Below are positions 8,075 through 16,006 of a stretch of 64,000 nt of DNA, one piece after another. The DNA comes from Paenibacillus daejeonensis DSM 15491 (GTDB taxonomy: Bacteria > Bacillota > Bacilli > Paenibacillales > Paenibacillaceae). Location: the NCBI RefSeq assembly GCF_000378385.1, contig NZ_KB899673.1:62001-126000 (forward strand), in the 5' to 3' direction. The translations under genes were made by a program, and so were the position numbers. The notes under the pieces were generated by a model. That model was not told the origin of the DNA and searched no databases. It worked only from the letters and a program-made list of their open reading frames with translations. Every line of letters begins with the position of its first letter. Within the stretch, counting starts at the first letter, position 1.

Positions 8075-9067
8075 TTAGTCGCTATCGATCGGTTCTTCAG
8101 CAATATCAGGTAGATCATCTGTCTCGGTCAACGTTAGATTCATTGAATAATCGTTGCCTTCAAAGCTATGAGAATCATCATCTACGTAGTATCCTTTTTT
8201 TATGCCGAGCTTGGGGACGATAACATGAATACCAGAACCAGCCACGACATCAACGATACCCAACGACTGCAATGTGAAAGTCCTATTGATTTTTCCACGC
8301 TCACTAAGCATTTGTACCGCTCGTTGTTGTAACTGAGCCTTGTTGAGCTTATCAAATACCATCTCATTAAGCTGCAAAACGCCGAATCGCGACTGTAAAA
8401 GCTGGCTGTCGGCAACGGCGGTGATTGATTCTTCCTCATCGCCTGATCTGAGTTTCACCCTGGAAACCGTCTCCTCAATTGAAGTGGAATAATTAAAATC
8501 TGTAAGATTTACTCCTTCTTGGATAATCCACTTATGGACATTCTCAACATTCTCAATTAACTCTACCTTACCAATCCGCGATCGAAGCGTGTAGCGTTGA
8601 CCTGTAGATTTAAAAGTGCTGTCTAAAGCCGATAGAACCATGTCATAAAGAGTATCATCTTCGCTGACTTGTCGCGGTTTGACATACCTTGTATCAGAAA
8701 TTTTGCCTATCTGCAACTGAAAGTCGTTACATATCTGATGAAGAATTTCACTGGCCTTTTTGTTGACGAATGTATAGGTGTCTGAGTTATTAACCAAGTA
8801 ATATAGGTTATCATAAGCAGTCCAAGAGAGCGATCCGTCTGAACGGAAGTCTCGAGTGAATACGATACCGCGAAATAGTTCCTGGCCCTTCCAGCGAAAG
8901 ATGACAGCATTACCTTCCTCAATTACATTTGTGCGACCAGAGGTTTGCGTTATGGTCATATCAACTTGAATCGACCTAGGGGCTCTATATTTTGCGCCAC
9001 GCCACTCCACTCGACTTACAGGTAAGATGTAGTTCCCATCTTGACGAGTCACCCATATCTCAATCAT
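8075..9067 (-). CDS. xkdQ: XkdQ-like baseplate hub protein
   Basis: The 330-residue protein resembles XkdQ/YqbQ, the gp27/gpD-like hub of contractile tails. Visible segments include the beta-rich N-terminus (IEIWVTRQDGNYILPVSRVEW), FRWKGQELFRGIVFTRDF, DNLYYLVNNSDTYTF with the ASEILHQICNDF helix, and the C-terminal KLGIKKGYYVDDDSHSFEG. The protein would link the tail tube to the spike. It follows the LysM protein gene by 19 bases. This coding region is AT-richer than the sheath and tube genes. Confidence 0.83.
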   Translation of the reverse strand: MIEIWVTRQDGNYILPVSRVEWRGAKYRAPRSIQVDMTITQTSGRTNVIEEGNAVIFRWKGQELFRGIVFTRDFRSDGSLSWTAYDNLYYLVNNSDTYTFVNKKASEILHQICNDFQLQIGKISDTRYVKPRQVSEDDTLYDMVLSALDSTFKSTGQRYTLRSRIGKVELIENVENVHKWIIQEGVNLTDFNYSTSIEETVSRVKLRSGDEEESITAVADSQLLQSRFGVLQLNEMVFDKLNKAQLQQRAVQMLSERGKINRTFTLQSLGIVDVVAGSGIHVIVPKLGIKKGYYVDDDSHSFEGNDYSMNLTLTETDDLPDIAEEPIDSD

Positions 9068-9086
9068 ATTTTCTCACCTCAATTTA

Positions 9087-9728
9087 CTACTTGGGCAGAT
9101 ATAACACTTTTCCGATCTGGATGGTATATGGCGCTTTTATACCATTTAGCGCGGCAATCTCTTTATACCTTGTCCCATCTCCAAGCTGACTCTGGGCAAT
9201 TTTCCATAAGCTATCTCCAGCTTTTACAGTATAGCTGCTTGGAGAACTTTGATCGCCCGGCCGGTTACTGTCGTCTCCTGTTGTAAGCTCCCCATAACCA
9301 GCGTGATCTGGGCTGAGTTTTCTCGGCTTTATCATTCGATATTCTTTCAGGGTTAGACTAAAGTTCAACCCATCTTCGCCCGCTCGTTCTGAAACTGAGA
9401 AATCATCGATCGTCGCAGCGTAATTAATAGGTGTCCTGGTTATGATGAACCGAACAGGTATACCGCTCCGACGCCATCGTTCTATTGTATTCCGCACAAC
9501 CCAAGGGGATGGAAGGTTTCTGTATGCACAGTAAGGCCCCCATACTTTTGGAAGGAAGCTAGAAAACTCAAAGGTCAATAACACAGGATCTTGGATGATA
9601 CTGATTTCGCCTAAGCCAGCCACATTGACGCTTGTGTTTTGGCTACCTGATTCAATAGAAATCTCCTCAGGATTAACGGGAAGTTGCAACTGCTCTGCTC
9701 CATTGTTGAATTTAAACCAGAACTCCAT
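9087..9728 (-). CDS. xkdP: LysM-containing tail protein (XkdP type)
   Basis: The 213-residue protein has an N-terminal half (about 1-135) with the XkdP-like pattern FNNGAEQLQLPVNPEEISIE. A flexible linker rich in Ser/Asp follows, then a C-terminal LysM domain from about residue 164 (SYTVKAGDSLWKIAQSQLG through IGKVLYLPK). LysM binds N-acetylglucosamine chains, and the PBSX homologue sits in the tail tip and adaptor region. Its ATG overlaps the stop of the tape-measure gene (TAATG). Confidence 0.87.
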   Translation of the reverse strand: MEFWFKFNNGAEQLQLPVNPEEISIESGSQNTSVNVAGLGEISIIQDPVLLTFEFSSFLPKVWGPYCAYRNLPSPWVVRNTIERWRRSGIPVRFIITRTPINYAATIDDFSVSERAGEDGLNFSLTLKEYRMIKPRKLSPDHAGYGELTTGDDSNRPGDQSSPSSYTVKAGDSLWKIAQSQLGDGTRYKEIAALNGIKAPYTIQIGKVLYLPK

Positions 9729-11896
9729 TAGGCGTATACCCCCTTAGCAGAAGTAGACTGGCCATCACGTAATGCATTTTCTATCTTAGCCAAGACGGTG
9801 TTAGCGACACGTTCGGCGTCCTGATTATTACTATAATGATGATCTCCGCTTATTTGTACAATAATGCTTCCACTTGACGCGCCGCGACCTCCACCAGAAG
9901 CCATATTACGAATCAATTCAGCCTCCCGGCGTGGCAATACTGTCTCACCCTTGTGCAATGCAGCAGGATAATTGTCAAATGGGACATTAGATATGCCTTT
10001 TGCATGCTGATTAAGTTGAATAAATCCAGCACCACCCATCCATTTGGGAAGACCGAACTTAAAATCACCGCTCATTACTTGACTTGTTTGCTCTTTAAAT
10101 ACTTCGAAAGCCTCACCCATACGTCCCAGCATTCGATTGAAATCATCTAAAATATTTTTCAATCCATTTATGCGCTCACTAACAAAATTAAAATAACGAT
10201 CCAACATTTCCATAATAGACTCCCAATTTTTCCATGCCTCCCATACAGCCCATACCACGGTAACAATTGTACCTATGACGGGCACTAGTCGAAGAGCGAT
10301 ACCAATCATCCTACCTAGAAAAGAAAATAAAGGTTTACCCCAGTTAATAAGAGCTATGAATCCTTTCGAAAGCCAACCAACAGCTGCCGTGACAGCGCTC
10401 ACTGCAACTCGAACGTATTTTATTACCGTTCCCAAAGAGTTTAGTATTGGCCCAACAATTCTAACAACTCCCATAAGTAAAAATAAAGCCGATCCAACGA
10501 TCTTCAAGATTGGCAATAGCCATTCCCAATTTTCAACAACCCATCGAATCCCATTGGCCAGAGTATTACCTAGGGCAACGCCAAGTTCAGTAACACTTGT
10601 TGAAAATTTGGCAATGGCCTCTTGTCCCTCTTTAGAAGACATCCAAGCATGTAGTTCCTGAAAGGCTGGAGCCACATCTTTCATAATAGCTTTACCGATA
10701 TCTTCAAAAATTAAGAGTGATGCTCTCACTAAATCATTCATGACTGTGAACGGATTACTTTCACGCATTTGATTAAATTGATTGTTCAATTCTCCAGAAA
10801 CCTCGGCGATGTTTGCTAACTCCCGAGCCATCTCAAGTATGGATACTTTATGTTCTTCAAAACCCGAGCCAAATAAATCCTTCCCTAATTTCTCTTGCTG
10901 CAGAGCATCCATCTTTGAAAACCCTGTAATCATTTCAGCCATAATAGCATGTTGTGGCACATTATCTGATTTAATTTGTTTTACGCGGTCCTTGCCTAAT
11001 ATATTCGCTAGAACCCCCGAGCTATCATCAGCGGTTGCTAAAGAACCCCACTCTTGAATAGCGTCGGCTAATAAACGATAATTATGGGCACCGGCTTTTT
11101 GACCAGCCACTAGACCGCTAGCTAATTGATCCGGTGAGATACCTAATTCAGCAAATGTGGCGGCGTACTCCGTGAGTGTCGGCATAAGATCCTTCGCCAT
11201 ATCACCACCGTTTTTGTGTACATACATTAGACTATCCAGTGTTTTTTCGAAATTTACTCCCATAGCATTTAAAAAGGTAGTGCCTACTTTTTCAATTTCA
11301 CCATCTTTCATTGAAGGTATTAGAGAGTTAACCTTACTTGAAAGTAGTGCAGCCTCAACCAGACTGTCATCTCCTAAGTTTGTTTGCTGAGCTATAGCTG
11401 CGATAGATGAAACAACTTTTTCTCTCGAGGTCCCAGCATTATTATGATAATAAATTTCTTTCACCGAATCGCTGACAAAATCGTTGTTTAACCCTGTTAT
11501 TGCCCCAGCCCTCGAATCCATTTCATAAGCTTTTGCTCCTGATTTATAGAGACTCTTGGTTGAATTAACACCAAAATCAGTTATGGCTACTGCCTTTTTA
11601 TTAAGTGAGTCAAGTTCTTTACTAATTTTTTTTATAATTGGAGATGCACGATTTTTGATCCGAATTATCGGGGAAGTAACCTTAGACCTTAAGCTTTTCA
11701 GTAATTTGGAAACTGATTCGACTGTACGGGTTGCACGATCTCTTACTGATAATGTAAAAGGAGTACGGTTAAATTTTCTAACCATCGTATTAACTTGTTT
11801 AATGGAGTTAGAAAGCCGACGAAATCCCTTTAGTGGGTTTACCAACTTCCGACTAATTAAATCACTGAATTCAAAAGTAGCAGTGACTTTTGCCAT
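9728..11896 (-). CDS. xkdO: Tail tape measure protein (XkdO type)
   Basis: The 722-residue protein has the tape-measure layout. A basic helical N-terminus is followed by a TP901-like core (YKSGAKAYEMDSRAGAI, VSSIAAIAQQTNLGDDSLVEAAL, GLVAGQKAGAHNYRLLADAIQ). Hydrophobic segments occur around residues 455-560 (LLPILKIVGSALFLLMGVV; LRLVPVIGTIVTVVWAVW), and the C-terminus is glycine-rich. At about 1.5 angstrom per helical residue it predicts a tail near 100 nm, in the range of R-type particles. ATG 11896 follows AGGAGG by eight bases; a TTG two codons earlier is the alternative. Confidence 0.87.
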   Translation of the reverse strand: MAKVTATFEFSDLISRKLVNPLKGFRRLSNSIKQVNTMVRKFNRTPFTLSVRDRATRTVESVSKLLKSLRSKVTSPIIRIKNRASPIIKKISKELDSLNKKAVAITDFGVNSTKSLYKSGAKAYEMDSRAGAITGLNNDFVSDSVKEIYYHNNAGTSREKVVSSIAAIAQQTNLGDDSLVEAALLSSKVNSLIPSMKDGEIEKVGTTFLNAMGVNFEKTLDSLMYVHKNGGDMAKDLMPTLTEYAATFAELGISPDQLASGLVAGQKAGAHNYRLLADAIQEWGSLATADDSSGVLANILGKDRVKQIKSDNVPQHAIMAEMITGFSKMDALQQEKLGKDLFGSGFEEHKVSILEMARELANIAEVSGELNNQFNQMRESNPFTVMNDLVRASLLIFEDIGKAIMKDVAPAFQELHAWMSSKEGQEAIAKFSTSVTELGVALGNTLANGIRWVVENWEWLLPILKIVGSALFLLMGVVRIVGPILNSLGTVIKYVRVAVSAVTAAVGWLSKGFIALINWGKPLFSFLGRMIGIALRLVPVIGTIVTVVWAVWEAWKNWESIMEMLDRYFNFVSERINGLKNILDDFNRMLGRMGEAFEVFKEQTSQVMSGDFKFGLPKWMGGAGFIQLNQHAKGISNVPFDNYPAALHKGETVLPRREAELIRNMASGGGRGASSGSIIVQISGDHHYSNNQDAERVANTVLAKIENALRDGQSTSAKGVYA

Positions 11897-11923
11897 ACTC
11901 AAAACCTCCTAGACAACTTAAAA

Positions 11924-11942
11924 GAACCCCCGTAGGGGTCCA
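11924..11942 (-). terminator. Terminator-like hairpin between chaperone and tape-measure genes
   Basis: On the minus strand GGACCCC-TAC-GGGGGTTC is followed by TTTT, a short stem with a T-run. It lies inside the operon, about 28 bases before the tape-measure start, so it may attenuate rather than end transcription: sheath and tube are needed in many more copies than the tape measure. Confidence 0.5.
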
Positions 11943-11982
11943 ATACAGGAGTGATTGGAAGTGCCAATCTTCCGATACTCTT

Positions 11983-12581
11983 CTACCGCGATACTTTTGA
12001 AGCCTTCTCTTCATCAATAATGTACTTTTTAATACTAGCGTATATAAAGGCCCGGTGATGCGGGTCCATAACATAAAGATCATGCGGCAGTATCTTTAGC
12101 TTGTGGAGCGCCCAATGGGCGTACACGGCATCCCGATCACCGGACTCGATTAGTTTTTTGCGTCTTCGGTTAACTCGTCGAACTCTTCATCAAACCCATT
12201 AACACGTTGAACAGCATTGATCCATTCACCATATTCACCCGGAAGCGATAAAATCATTTTCACCACAGCTACAGGATCAGTTAAGCCATAGGATGCGAGT
12301 AATTCAGAGTCCCGAAACTCAGGGTAAATCGTTGACTCTACGCCAATACGGGCAATGAATCGTTTTTGGTCGAGCTCTCGATCAACCACTCGTCCTTTTC
12401 TTTTAATAGGCTTCGTGCATTCTTCCTGGAGCTCTTCGATTCGGTCGGTTGGGAGCGCTCGAAGGATAAAGGGAATAGGATTTCCTTCATCGTCCTTGTA
12501 TCGTTTGGAGACAACTACCTCTTCATCCGGTACTGCTTTGGCTTTCCCTTTCATAAAGAAAGCCATATTTCTTTTGTCCAT
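11983..12581 (-). CDS. Frameshifted tail assembly chaperone (XkdN plus C-terminal extension)
   Basis: A -1 shift on the slippery heptamer at 12159-12153 lets ribosomes bypass the xkdN stop and read 56 more codons to TAG at 11983-11985. The predicted product has 199 residues. The added tail contains SGDRDAVYAHWALHKLKILP and HHRAFIYASIKKYIIDEE; the RAFIYASI-type sequence is the kind found in gpGT-like chaperone extensions of long-tailed phages. No start codon with a ribosome binding site was found that would express this segment alone. Gene-order logic (tube, G/GT pair, tape measure) fits exactly. Frameshift use is inferred from sequence. Confidence 0.72.
12150..12581 (-). CDS. xkdN: XkdN-like tail assembly chaperone (zero-frame product)
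   Basis: This is the 143-residue zero-frame product. It starts MDKRNMAFFMKGKAK, contains DEEVVVSKRYKDDEGNPIPF and VKMILSLPGEYGEWINAVQRVNGF, and ends LTEDAKN. It matches the XkdN/YqbN family, which lies between tube and tape measure in PBSX-like elements and acts as the gpG-like chaperone. I chose ATG 12581 because GGAGGAAT precedes it; the longer frame to 12683 overlaps the tube gene and encodes an Arg-rich, low-quality N-terminus. Confidence 0.85.
   Translation of the reverse strand: MDKRNMAFFMKGKAKAVPDEEVVVSKRYKDDEGNPIPFILRALPTDRIEELQEECTKPIKRKGRVVDRELDQKRFIARIGVESTIYPEFRDSELLASYGLTDPVAVVKMILSLPGEYGEWINAVQRVNGFDEEFDELTEDAKN
12153..12159 (-). promoter_or_regulatory. -1 programmed frameshift site A_AAA_AAC
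   Basis: The minus strand reads GAC GCA AAA AAC TAA in the xkdN frame. The heptamer A AAA AAC is one of the most efficient bacterial -1 slippery sequences, and it directly abuts the zero-frame stop codon. Confidence 0.72.
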
Positions 12582-12600
12582 AGTTATTCCTCCCTCAGTA

Positions 12601-13062
12601 TTATGGTCTAGGCGCCTTAAATGACTCCGTAATGACGACATCCTCAAACGTAAACTCCACTTCCTCCTCCAGCGTCTCCGCATCTGTGTCCAGCAGGGCC
12701 ATGATGATGCTGTTCAGGTTGACGCCTTTGAGGGTGACGGATTGGCGGCCGACGCTCGACGACGGGTCCGCGTTGGTGATCATGACATCGAAGTAGGTGT
12801 CCTTGCCCGTCTTGATGTAGTCATGCATCATTTGACGGAACTTCGAGGTGACGTAGTAGACGGTCATGTTACCGGTACCGCTCCAGCCGATGGCTTTGTG
12901 CTGCACGCCGCGGCGGCCCAGTGTTTTGACCTCGGCCTTCTGCTTCTCGGCGGTCGCCTCGATTTTCTTGATGTAGAACATTTCCTCCACGACACCATTA
13001 ATTGAAGCAAAAGCAGTACCTTCCTGACCGGTAATTGTATCCCGCGCTTTCAAGAATGCCAT
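12601..13062 (-). CDS. xkdM: Tail tube protein (XkdM type)
   Basis: The 153-residue protein has the XkdM/YqbM tail-tube pattern: AFLKARDTITGQEGTAFASINGVVEEMFYIKKIEA, LGRRGVQHKAIGWSGTGNMTVYYVTSKFRQMMHDYIKTGKDTYF in the middle and a C-terminal EETLEEEVEFTFEDVVI-like strand, all typical of the inner tube. It follows the sheath gene by one base (TAACATG), as in contractile phages. The region is GC-rich compared with the baseplate genes. Confidence 0.88.
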   Translation of the reverse strand: MAFLKARDTITGQEGTAFASINGVVEEMFYIKKIEATAEKQKAEVKTLGRRGVQHKAIGWSGTGNMTVYYVTSKFRQMMHDYIKTGKDTYFDVMITNADPSSSVGRQSVTLKGVNLNSIIMALLDTDAETLEEEVEFTFEDVVITESFKAPRP

Positions 13063-13063
13063 G

Positions 13064-14380
13064 TTACCTCACCTGCACTTTCATATAAATTTTTTCTACT
13101 GCATCGACTGGCTGCACATAAACGCTCATCACAACGGCATCGCTGTCGACGCCAGGCTCTACGATAACGTCTGTCTGAGCATCGAAATTCTGGATGGCTC
13201 CGAGCTCCAACAGATTCGTCAGATACGCATTGCACTCGTTGCGAAGCAGATTCCGACCGTCCGCCGTATTGTCCACTTTACCCAAGAAGAACGTTTCGAA
13301 GATGCGTTTAAAATCGTTGTTGATGCCATCCAGCACGCGGATGACCCGGTTTTTGCCGTAGGCCTTGCCCTTGCTTGGCGTGAAGCTGCGCAACGTGTTG
13401 ATATCCTGCTCGACAACCGCACGGCCATGACTAGGCGTGAACAAAAACTCGCCATTGCGAAGCGCAGACTCGATCTGTGTATTCGTATACCGGGTATCGA
13501 CGTCCACTGCGTCGTCGTAGCCCTGATAGGTGAGTGACTCATTCGGCTGTGAGCCGGCAATCGCGCCAGCTACCCAGGCTGTTGCTTCCGCTGCCGGAAT
13601 GACCGATCCGTCGGACAACACGACCCCATTCTTGACGCTCACGACCCCTTCATGGTCAGCCGTCGGGTAATCCGACAGAACGACCTGAATCTTCTTGCCT
13701 TCCTGCTCACGCAGCCGGCTTGCAAAGCTGGCATAGACCGATTTGAGCTGTGGATCCGTAATGGTCACCGCCATGGTATGAAACTCCTGCAGCTCCACGG
13801 TTTCCAGATAGGCGGTGTGGTCGCTGTTCGTTACCGTGCCATTGGTGCCGCCGGCAAGCGGCAGACCAGCGATGGGCTCCAGCACGCCTTCACCACCGAA
13901 GACGATCCATTCGTTATCCAGAAGTGCTTCTGCGGATGTGACGGTCTGCGTATCGACGGCTGTACCATCCAGCAGTGTGGTCACGACAAAAGCGTCTGTT
14001 GTATCCACATCTGCTTGCACACGAACGACCAGATCATTGCCGCGTACCCCGCTGTATTTAGCAGTGAAAGTCAAATCGCCCAAATTGGCGACTGCCTTCG
14101 TCCCTTCATTCAATCGATAGAGCAGCAGGGTTTGCGCCCGCTTCAGACTCTCCCGCACCAGCTTCAGCTCCGGCGCAGCCAGTGAGTAGCCAAGCTTATG
14201 CTGAACATCCTCTCCTGCTGCGATACGCGTCAGTTTTTTAACCTCTCCCCATCCCAATACCAGCGCCATCGCAACAATGCCTCGCTCGCCTACACTGCCA
14301 AGCGGTCTTGGCTCACTTTCAAAATTGATATACACACCAGGTCTTACCTTATTTTGTGTGGTCCATGTTCCTCCAGCCAT
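13064..14380 (-). CDS. xkdK: Contractile tail sheath protein (XkdK type)
   Basis: The 438-residue protein begins MAGGTWTTQNKVRPGVYINFES, the conserved Gram-positive sheath N-terminus, and ends DAVEKIYMKVQV. The C-terminal domain contains RVLDGINNDFKRIFETFFLGKVDNTADGRNLLRNECNAYL, the region that packs around the tube. Its presence shows the tail is contractile. The length fits PBSX-type sheaths (about 430-470 residues). The start codon follows directly on the stop of the small upstream gene (TAAATG). Confidence 0.9.
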   Translation of the reverse strand: MAGGTWTTQNKVRPGVYINFESEPRPLGSVGERGIVAMALVLGWGEVKKLTRIAAGEDVQHKLGYSLAAPELKLVRESLKRAQTLLLYRLNEGTKAVANLGDLTFTAKYSGVRGNDLVVRVQADVDTTDAFVVTTLLDGTAVDTQTVTSAEALLDNEWIVFGGEGVLEPIAGLPLAGGTNGTVTNSDHTAYLETVELQEFHTMAVTITDPQLKSVYASFASRLREQEGKKIQVVLSDYPTADHEGVVSVKNGVVLSDGSVIPAAEATAWVAGAIAGSQPNESLTYQGYDDAVDVDTRYTNTQIESALRNGEFLFTPSHGRAVVEQDINTLRSFTPSKGKAYGKNRVIRVLDGINNDFKRIFETFFLGKVDNTADGRNLLRNECNAYLTNLLELGAIQNFDAQTDVIVEPGVDSDAVVMSVYVQPVDAVEKIYMKVQVR

Positions 14381-14566
14381 TTAGTTGGCCTCCCTTGTCA
14401 TGAATTGATGAATGGCTTGCTCTGCTTCCTGCACAGTGCAGGAAGCCTGCGTCTTCAGGATGGCCTGCAGCACATCCTTGTTCCAACCGGCCATCGCTTG
14501 CGAGCGATGCAGCTGTTAGGGGCTGTAGTACGTCTCACATGTGGCCGTTGTTCGTTTCTTACGCAT
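14381..14566 (-). pseudogene. Small conserved pre-sheath gene (XkzA-like position) with an in-frame TAA
   Basis: From ATG 14566 a single frame reads MRKKRTTATCETYYSP, then TAA (14518-14516), then QLHRSQAMAGWNKDVLQAIL and on to EAEQAIHQFMTREAN before the stop that abuts the sheath gene. Ignoring the TAA gives a continuous ~60-residue protein of the kind found directly upstream of sheath genes in PBSX-like elements, so a sense codon seems to have mutated. ATG 14494 could restart a 37-residue C-terminal piece, but it lacks a clear ribosome binding site. The gene overlaps the end of the preceding gene (ATGCGTAA). A sequencing error is possible. Confidence 0.6.
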
Positions 14567-14990
14567 GCTTGATTCTTCCCTCCTGTGCCAGCTTGTCCAT
14601 CGGCGTCTCTTCCCCGCGCTCCCGCATCACATGCATCTCATACTGCACGTACACATGGAGCTCGCCGTCTACCAGCTCGTGCCTCAGGCCGGTGCCCCGG
14701 CAGGGGAAGCCGTCCACCTCGATGTAGGCCAGCTCGTCCAGCAGTGCATCTGCCGTGTCGAGCAGCTCGTCCGGGGTCTCAGCTTTCAACTGGATGTCGA
14801 AGCCGAACGTTCGCCGATAACGGCGCCCGACCTCCCGCTTCTGGGTAACCGGGAACGGCTGCACATAAAAGTACGGAATCTCCGGCAGCGCGGGCAACTC
14901 GCCCTCGTAGAGGACGAAGCCCGGAAACCGTTCGCCGAGCGCGGCGAGGACGCCGTTCTTCATTTCCCTGATTGTTGCGATCTTACTCAC
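14559..14990 (-). CDS. Phage tail terminator-like protein (YqbJ/DUF6838-like)
   Basis: The protein carries REMKNGVLAALGERFPGFVLYEGELPALPEIPYFYVQPFPVTQKREVGRRYRRTFGFDIQ and a helical segment DELLDTADALLDELAYIE. This matches the small tail-completion proteins encoded before the sheath in PBSX-like elements. The start is uncertain. GTG 14990 overlaps an AGGGAGG site, ATG 14963 is nine codons further in, and ATG 15032 has a ribosome binding site with no spacing. The longer frame to 15311 runs back into the regulator gene and is unlikely. It is the first structural gene of the operon. Confidence 0.7.
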   Translation of the reverse strand: MSKIATIREMKNGVLAALGERFPGFVLYEGELPALPEIPYFYVQPFPVTQKREVGRRYRRTFGFDIQLKAETPDELLDTADALLDELAYIEVDGFPCRGTGLRHELVDGELHVYVQYEMHVMRERGEETPMDKLAQEGRIKHA

Positions 14991-15093
14991 CTCCCTGCGG
15001 CGCTTCAGAACGTTGCAACGACAACGGGCCATCCTCCTCACCTTTGAGAAGAATGACCCGCGCTTTGTTGTGTTCTTGTGTTCCGCTGAGCTC

Positions 15094-15160
15094 AGTATAG
15101 CATTATGCGAACATACGTTTCTATCTTTGTCTATTTTGTCCGCCGTGTCAGAAATGTCAA
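15094..15160 (-). promoter_or_regulatory. Probable promoter of the tailocin structural operon
   Basis: The 125-base gap between the sigma-like gene and the first structural gene has on the minus strand TTGACA (15160-15155), then direct repeats GACAAAATA/GACAAAGATA, then TATACT (15099-15094). TTGACA and TATACT are too far apart to form one promoter. Either element, or the repeats as an activator site, may serve the regulator encoded just upstream. Assignment is inference. Confidence 0.4.
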
Positions 15161-15172
15161 CCGGATGCTTGA

Positions 15173-15871
15173 TCACTCCGAATCCAGAAACTGCTTGTAA
15201 ATATCCAGTGTCAGCTTGCGGATAATGGTCTGCCGGATCTCGTGCAGCCGCTGGCGGGAAACACCGATATGCTTGGCGATATCGTTCATGCGGTCGCCGG
15301 TCATTAGACAATCCAGCACTGTTCGTTCCCGCTCGTCCATGATCTTGTCGGAAGCCTGCGTGAAATCCTCCACCCGCTGCTTGAGCTCCACCAGCCGTTT
15401 GGCTGTCCGTTCGTATTGCATCTCCGAGAGTGACAGCTCGCCGACCTTGGCCCCCTTGCCCTTGGGCAGCGCCGCTTCAATACCGTACTGGGCCACCAGC
15501 CGGATATTAAGGGGGCCGATCTCTACGGCTGCCTTGGCTAGCACCTCCTCCAGCCTTTGGATTTCCCGCACGGTCCAACTGAAGTCCCGGAGCTCGGTAT
15601 CTATCTTCTGCACGTATTGCATAATCGGCTCCAAATCTTGCTCTTCTGCGGCTGCTTTGTTAGCTACCGAGGCCTTCACCGAGTGGGTCAACCATTCCGG
15701 GCAGCTGTCGATCTGACCGATTGAGAGATTATGCACCCGACAAATACTCTTCTTTCCCCACACCGTGCCCGGACATTGCGAGCATACGGTATCCCGGCAC
15801 TGTTCAGGCTCTATCGCCACTTCCGCCCTGTTGCCGTTCGTTATCTTGTCATGAATTGCTTTCATATACAT
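15173..15871 (-). CDS. Sigma factor-like activator of the tail operon with N-terminal cysteine cluster
   Basis: The 232-residue protein has an N-terminal cysteine-rich region (CRDTVCSQCPG, then KSICRVHN and DSCPEW) that could bind zinc. A long helical middle follows. The C-terminal helix-turn-helix of the sigma-70 region 4 type reads ERERTVLDCLMTGDRMNDIAKHIGVSRQRLHEIRQTII. Sigma-like regulators head the diffocin cluster and related Gram-positive tailocins and late phage operons, so it probably turns on the structural genes. Its gene is divergent from the repressor, and its promoter region holds four operator-like repeats. It lacks sigma region 2, so it probably assists RNA polymerase rather than replacing sigma. 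Confidence 0.75.
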   Translation of the reverse strand: MYMKAIHDKITNGNRAEVAIEPEQCRDTVCSQCPGTVWGKKSICRVHNLSIGQIDSCPEWLTHSVKASVANKAAAEEQDLEPIMQYVQKIDTELRDFSWTVREIQRLEEVLAKAAVEIGPLNIRLVAQYGIEAALPKGKGAKVGELSLSEMQYERTAKRLVELKQRVEDFTQASDKIMDERERTVLDCLMTGDRMNDIAKHIGVSRQRLHEIRQTIIRKLTLDIYKQFLDSE

Positions 15872-15894
15872 CTACTCCTCTCTTGCCTTAAAGC

Positions 15895-15910
15895 AAGACT
15901 TTATTGTCTA
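15895..15910. promoter_or_regulatory. Operator-like inverted repeat O1
   Basis: AAGAC-TTTATT-GTCTA matches the 5-6-5 pattern shared by four sites in the divergent intergenic region. It lies 24 bases upstream of the sigma-like gene start, a place where a bound repressor would block its promoter. Confidence 0.6.
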
Positions 15911-15926
15911 TATTCATATTCTCAAC

Positions 15927-15942
15927 TAGACTACTTTGTCTA
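15927..15942. promoter_or_regulatory. Operator-like inverted repeat O2 (perfect)
   Basis: TAGAC-TACTTT-GTCTA is a perfect 5-6-5 inverted repeat. Its centre is 32 bases from that of O1, three helical turns, which would put bound repressor dimers on the same face of the DNA. Confidence 0.65.
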
Positions 15943-15975
15943 AGGGAAATATACCCTTTTCTTAGAATGGGTGTC

Positions 15976-15991
15976 AAGACTATTTTGTCTA
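15976..15991. promoter_or_regulatory. Operator-like inverted repeat O3
   Basis: AAGAC-TATTTT-GTCTA shares the GAC-N6-GTCTA core. Its centre is 49 bases from that of O2. Confidence 0.6.
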
Positions 15992-16006
15992 GAAGAAAAT
16001 ATGATT

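Noticed and set aside
11871-12083. A 70-codon minus-strand frame ahead of the tape measure
   Set aside because: It has no ribosome binding site and a composition unlike its neighbours; the frame reached by the -1 shift (12581-11983) explains the region better.
12582-12683. N-terminal extension of XkdN
   Set aside because: It is Arg-rich, overlaps the tube gene and lacks a ribosome binding site, whereas ATG 12581 has one.
14559-15311. A 250-codon version of the terminator-like protein
   Set aside because: Its first ~100 codons run through the promoter region and the regulator gene and lack protein-like character; a start near 14990 fits better.
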